45,683 nucleotides of DNA from Candidatus Bathyarchaeota archaeon B26-2 (GTDB lineage: Archaea > Thermoproteota > Bathyarchaeia > Bathyarchaeales > B26-1), in contig LUCE01000009.1 of NCBI GenBank assembly GCA_001593935.1, positions 1 through 45,683 on the forward strand. Direction: 5' to 3'. Under the pieces are notes generated by a model that was given only the letters and a program-made list of their open reading frames with translations, was not told the DNA's origin and did no database searches. Shown piece after piece: positions 43,144-45,683 of this stretch. Position 1 is the stretch's first letter. Each line of letters begins with the position of its first letter. The position numbers and the translations under genes are program-made.

Positions 43144-44058
43144 TTATACTTCGATGAAGGATGCTCCTATTCGTTCTGTGCCGCCGCGCCATCCGTCCCT
43201 TGCGTTGTAGTAGACTATGTTCTTCCCTTCATAGTTGAAAACTACGTCCAGTTGGTAGACCATCGCCCTCTTCCATCCCTCCGTAGGAGCTATTATGGGG
43301 TTATAAGGCGCGTCTACCCACTCGACGCCGTCGCTAGACACCATAACGTTTATGGCCGACCTGCTCCTTCCCTCATCATCCTTGTATATCCCATTGTTGA
43401 ACCCTAGAAAGGCATAATCCCAAATGAAAACCTTGAGGGCTCCTGCGCCAAAGTTCCTGTAAGGCACCCTCCTATCAGGCCTTATTATGGGTTCGCCGTA
43501 TTTCCTGTAGGGCCCGTATATGTCCTCAGCCTCAGCGAAGCTTACGTACTTGGGCTCCTCGTATCCGCAGTCATCAAACCACACGGTCCCACCAGAATAA
43601 TACAACCGATAGGTATCTCCGACCTTCAGAAGGCAGGGGTTCCTCACTTGGACGCATCTTCCCTCCGTCTCCCAGCTGAGTTCAGGTTCAAGGACTTCCT
43701 TCTCGTCAGACCATTTATCTAGGTCTCTACTCTCCCTGACGCATATTGTTGTGTTAGCTTCCCCATCTGCTTTGGTATAGAAGAGGTACCACGTTCCATC
43801 CTCCTTGTAGATGTACACGAGCCCGGCCCATCTGGCAAAATAATCGATAGTCTGCTCTAGGTTCCACTCTACGCCGTCCTCAGAGACGTAACGGTAGATC
43901 ACACCCCCACCGTGGGCGTACATGTGCCACCTCTCATCGTACTCTCCGGGCAGTATTATTTGGGGGTCCCCTATCACGTTGTGGGCTGGGGGTTCTATCA
44001 AAGGGTTCTGAGGGAAATCCCTCCATCTCTCAGGTCTCCAGTCGGGAATCTTCAACAT
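43144..44058 (-). CDS. Five-bladed beta-propeller, glycosidase-like (GH43/GH32/GH130 type)
   Basis: A 304-aa protein without signal peptide, built from repeated blades with recurrent tryptophan/tyrosine motifs (WHMYAHGGG, GTWYLFYTKADG, DTYRLYYSGG, IVYYNARDG). An early Asp in IGDPQIILPG, a middle Asp/Arg stretch (VRNPCLLK) and acidic residues in later blades sit where such glycosidases place their catalytic groups. The family cannot be fixed without a profile search. Expected role: hydrolysis or phosphorolysis of sugar linkages. Its end lies about 80 nt from the Lrp start. Confidence 0.72.
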   Translation of the reverse strand: MLKIPDWRPERWRDFPQNPLIEPPAHNVIGDPQIILPGEYDERWHMYAHGGGVIYRYVSEDGVEWNLEQTIDYFARWAGLVYIYKEDGTWYLFYTKADGEANTTICVRESRDLDKWSDEKEVLEPELSWETEGRCVQVRNPCLLKVGDTYRLYYSGGTVWFDDCGYEEPKYVSFAEAEDIYGPYRKYGEPIIRPDRRVPYRNFGAGALKVFIWDYAFLGFNNGIYKDDEGRSRSAINVMVSSDGVEWVDAPYNPIIAPTEGWKRAMVYQLDVVFNYEGKNIVYYNARDGWRGGTERIGASFIEV

Positions 44059-44181
44059 CGCCGACTCGCTCCAGTCTTATCTCTCTACCATGTTAATAAA
44101 GTATGTTTTCGTTTCTGAAAGGGTATCCTTGAGCTCTTGTCATTTACGCCATACTTTCGGGTTGGGGGTTCTCGACCTAAG

Positions 44182-44198
44182 TTTACGATTTTCGTAAA
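44182..44198. promoter_or_regulatory. Inverted repeat upstream of dapA, operator candidate
   Basis: TTTACGA and TCGTAAA flank TTT, with no mismatch. An A-rich TATA-like tract (44208-44220) follows. The size and spacing suit a dimeric regulator such as an Lrp-type protein. Confidence 0.5.
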
Positions 44199-44265
44199 TT
44201 ATGAACGAAAAAAATAAATATGGAACGTGACCAATCATCTCCAACAACGAGAGGAGAGTACGAGT

Positions 44266-45303
44266 ATGCACATCTTCGGTGGATGCTACACCGCATCCGT
44301 GACTCCCATGACCAAAGCTGGGAAGGTCGATTACGAAGGGTTGAGGAGGCTCGTCGAGTTCCAAGTTGAGGAGGGCGTAAGCGGAGTCCTAGCTGTTGGA
44401 ACGACCGGTGAAAGCCCCACACTCGGCTGGGACGAACATATAGACGTCATCAGGGAGGTTCACGAGCGAGTGGGGGAGAGAGGCCTAACGATAGCCGGGA
44501 CAGGAAGCAACTCGACCGAGGAGGCTCTAAAAGCGACGGAACATGCCGCAGACTTCGGGGTTCGATGCATACTCCTCGTAGACCCCTACTACAACGGGCC
44601 GAGCTCCCTAGAGATCAGGAAGGAATACATCGAACCGATAGCAAGCCGGTTCCCCGAGGTCCAAGTCATACCCTACGTGATCCCTGGTAGGACCGGAACC
44701 CAGCTTCTCCCACAAGACTTGGCTGTTCTCCACTCCAGCTACGAGAACGTCAAGGCAGTCAAGGAGGCGACGGGTAACCTTGAGAATATGAGGTTGACGA
44801 GGAGGCTCTGCGGGGAGGACTTCGACATACTCTCGGGAGACGATGACAAGACTTACACGATGATGACCGACCCCGAGATCGGGGCTAGAGGCGTGATCTC
44901 GGTAGCCTCAAACGTCGCCCCAAGAGCCGTCCAGAGGCTAACCCAATCCATCCTAGAAGGGAAGATGGATGAAGCGTCCCGTCTATACGACGCCCTTAAA
45001 CCCCTCTTCTCGATGGTGACGGTCAAGACGGAGGAGGAGACCCCGTACGGACCAGCGCTCTGCAAAGCGAGGAACCCCCTTCCATACAAGACTTTGATGA
45101 ACATCTTAGGGATGCCGTCCGGGCCGTGCAGGCGCCCACTGGGCAAGATGACCAAGAAGGGTTTAGATACGGTCTTGAAGACAATCAGAACGGTCTACGA
45201 GAGGAACCCAGAGATACTCGAGCCAATCGAGAGGTTCTTCGACGTAGACCTTGGAGAGCGGCTCTACAACGAGGAGAGCTGGAGAGGCCTAACATATGGT
45301 TAG
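44266..45303 (+). CDS. dapA: 4-Hydroxy-tetrahydrodipicolinate synthase (DapA family)
   Basis: A 345-aa class I aldolase-fold enzyme. The Schiff-base lysine is K166 (AVKEATGN), the catalytic tyrosine Y137 (PYVIPGRTG), the pyruvate loop GTTGES (45-50) and R142 contacts the carboxyl group. The family also contains KDG and related aldolases, but dapB follows with an 8-nt overlap, so the lysine/diaminopimelate role is favoured. The C-terminal extension of about 45 residues is longer than in bacterial DapA. GAGGAGAG lies 7 nt before ATG 44266. Confidence 0.88.
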   Translation: MHIFGGCYTASVTPMTKAGKVDYEGLRRLVEFQVEEGVSGVLAVGTTGESPTLGWDEHIDVIREVHERVGERGLTIAGTGSNSTEEALKATEHAADFGVRCILLVDPYYNGPSSLEIRKEYIEPIASRFPEVQVIPYVIPGRTGTQLLPQDLAVLHSSYENVKAVKEATGNLENMRLTRRLCGEDFDILSGDDDKTYTMMTDPEIGARGVISVASNVAPRAVQRLTQSILEGKMDEASRLYDALKPLFSMVTVKTEEETPYGPALCKARNPLPYKTLMNILGMPSGPCRRPLGKMTKKGLDTVLKTIRTVYERNPEILEPIERFFDVDLGERLYNEESWRGLTYG

Positions 45304-45683
45304 GATATGTGTGGCCGGCGCTACCGGTAGGATGGGAGGCACACTACTCAGGGAGGCTGTCTCCAGAGGCTTCGAGGTTGTAGGGGCGGTTGCAGCCCCC
45401 GATGACCCCAACGTAGGGCGGAGCTTAAGGGACGCCGGGGTCTGCGCCTCCGACGTCGTGATCAGGGGCCCATCTGGGATAAGGGAGGCCATCCGCGATG
45501 CCGACGTCTACCTGACCTTCACAACACCCGCAGCTGAGGTTAAGAACCTCCCTGTCGTCGCAAGTCTCGGCTGTCGCATAGTTATGGGGACTACCGGCTT
45601 CACGGATGACCAGATGAGGATAGTTAAGGAAGCCGTCTCCAGCAAGGTTCCAGCCGTCTTCGCGCCGAACTTCGCCCTTGGAG
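45296..45683 (+). CDS. dapB: 4-Hydroxy-tetrahydrodipicolinate reductase, N-terminal part; runs off window edge
   Basis: Reading from ATG 45296 gives MVRICVAGATGRMGGTLLRE, the DapB nucleotide loop, then LTFTTPAAEVKNLP, VMGTTGFTDDQM and APNFALG before the window ends. These match the family's D/T-F-TxP, GTTG and xPNFSxG segments. The enzyme reduces the DapA product using NAD(P)H. The ATG overlaps the last codons of dapA, so translation is coupled. Only about 129 residues are visible. Confidence 0.93.
   Translation, partial: MVRICVAGATGRMGGTLLREAVSRGFEVVGAVAAPDDPNVGRSLRDAGVCASDVVIRGPSGIREAIRDADVYLTFTTPAAEVKNLPVVASLGCRIVMGTTGFTDDQMRIVKEAVSSKVPAVFAPNFALG

Overview
The window is archaeal chromosomal DNA. 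It encodes archaeal RadA, an Alba-type chromatin protein, ribosomal protein eL24, archaeal RqcH, EndoQ with a PCNA-binding tail, a translin-family protein, O-phosphoseryl-tRNA synthetase (SepS), and a tRNA-Gly whose intron folds as a bulge-helix-bulge. TATA-like boxes lie upstream of many genes, and GTG and TTG starts are common. The gene mix (SepS, a class III RNR-like protein, many sugar-active enzymes, no respiratory genes) suggests an anaerobic, carbohydrate-using archaeon, possibly of the TACK/Bathyarchaeia type. That placement is inference; there is no rRNA here to test it.

Layout. 1-10.6 kb is a housekeeping block: the start of an alba gene broken by an in-frame TGA, radA plus a coupled small gene, a small three-helix membrane protein, RqcH, a CBS/zinc-ribbon protein, dihydroorotase coupled to a Mut7-C protein, two unknowns, a DUF4432 sugar-epimerase-like protein and a GT75/RGP-like protein. 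10.8-18.4 kb is an accessory stretch: an alpha/alpha-toroid-like protein, three ribbon-helix-helix (RHH) proteins with palindromes in their promoters, an orphan phage portal protein, a TRAM-like protein, an AT-rich gap, two membrane or surface proteins, a 63-aa zinc/HTH protein behind a perfect palindrome, and a pilin-like protein. 18.6-30.6 kb holds a sulfatase-fold enzyme, EndoQ and THEP1 NTPase, two membrane proteins, an HD hydrolase and EndoV, then SepS with translin, and L-rhamnose isomerase. EndoQ and EndoV, two enzymes for deaminated bases, lie about 5 kb apart.

30.8-33.0 kb holds the most unusual gene: an N-terminal winged helix, an ATP-cone and a complete NrdD-like body with its zinc site, but without the finger-loop thiyl cysteine and without the radical glycine. 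It looks like an anaerobic ribonucleotide reductase turned into a nucleotide-sensing DNA-binding regulator.

33.1-45.7 kb holds an MDR dehydrogenase divergent from a second Thr-type sulfatase-fold enzyme, a GNAT-thioredoxin fusion, eL24, a GH3 glycosidase, MarC, a small RHH-like gene whose end runs antisense into an intron-containing tRNA-Gly(UCC), chorismate mutase plus prephenate dehydrogenase (tyrosine route), a GNAT, an Lrp/AsnC regulator, a five-bladed-propeller glycosidase-like protein, and dapA-dapB (lysine/diaminopimelate route) behind a palindromic operator candidate. I saw no rRNA, CRISPR array, insertion sequence or replication origin.
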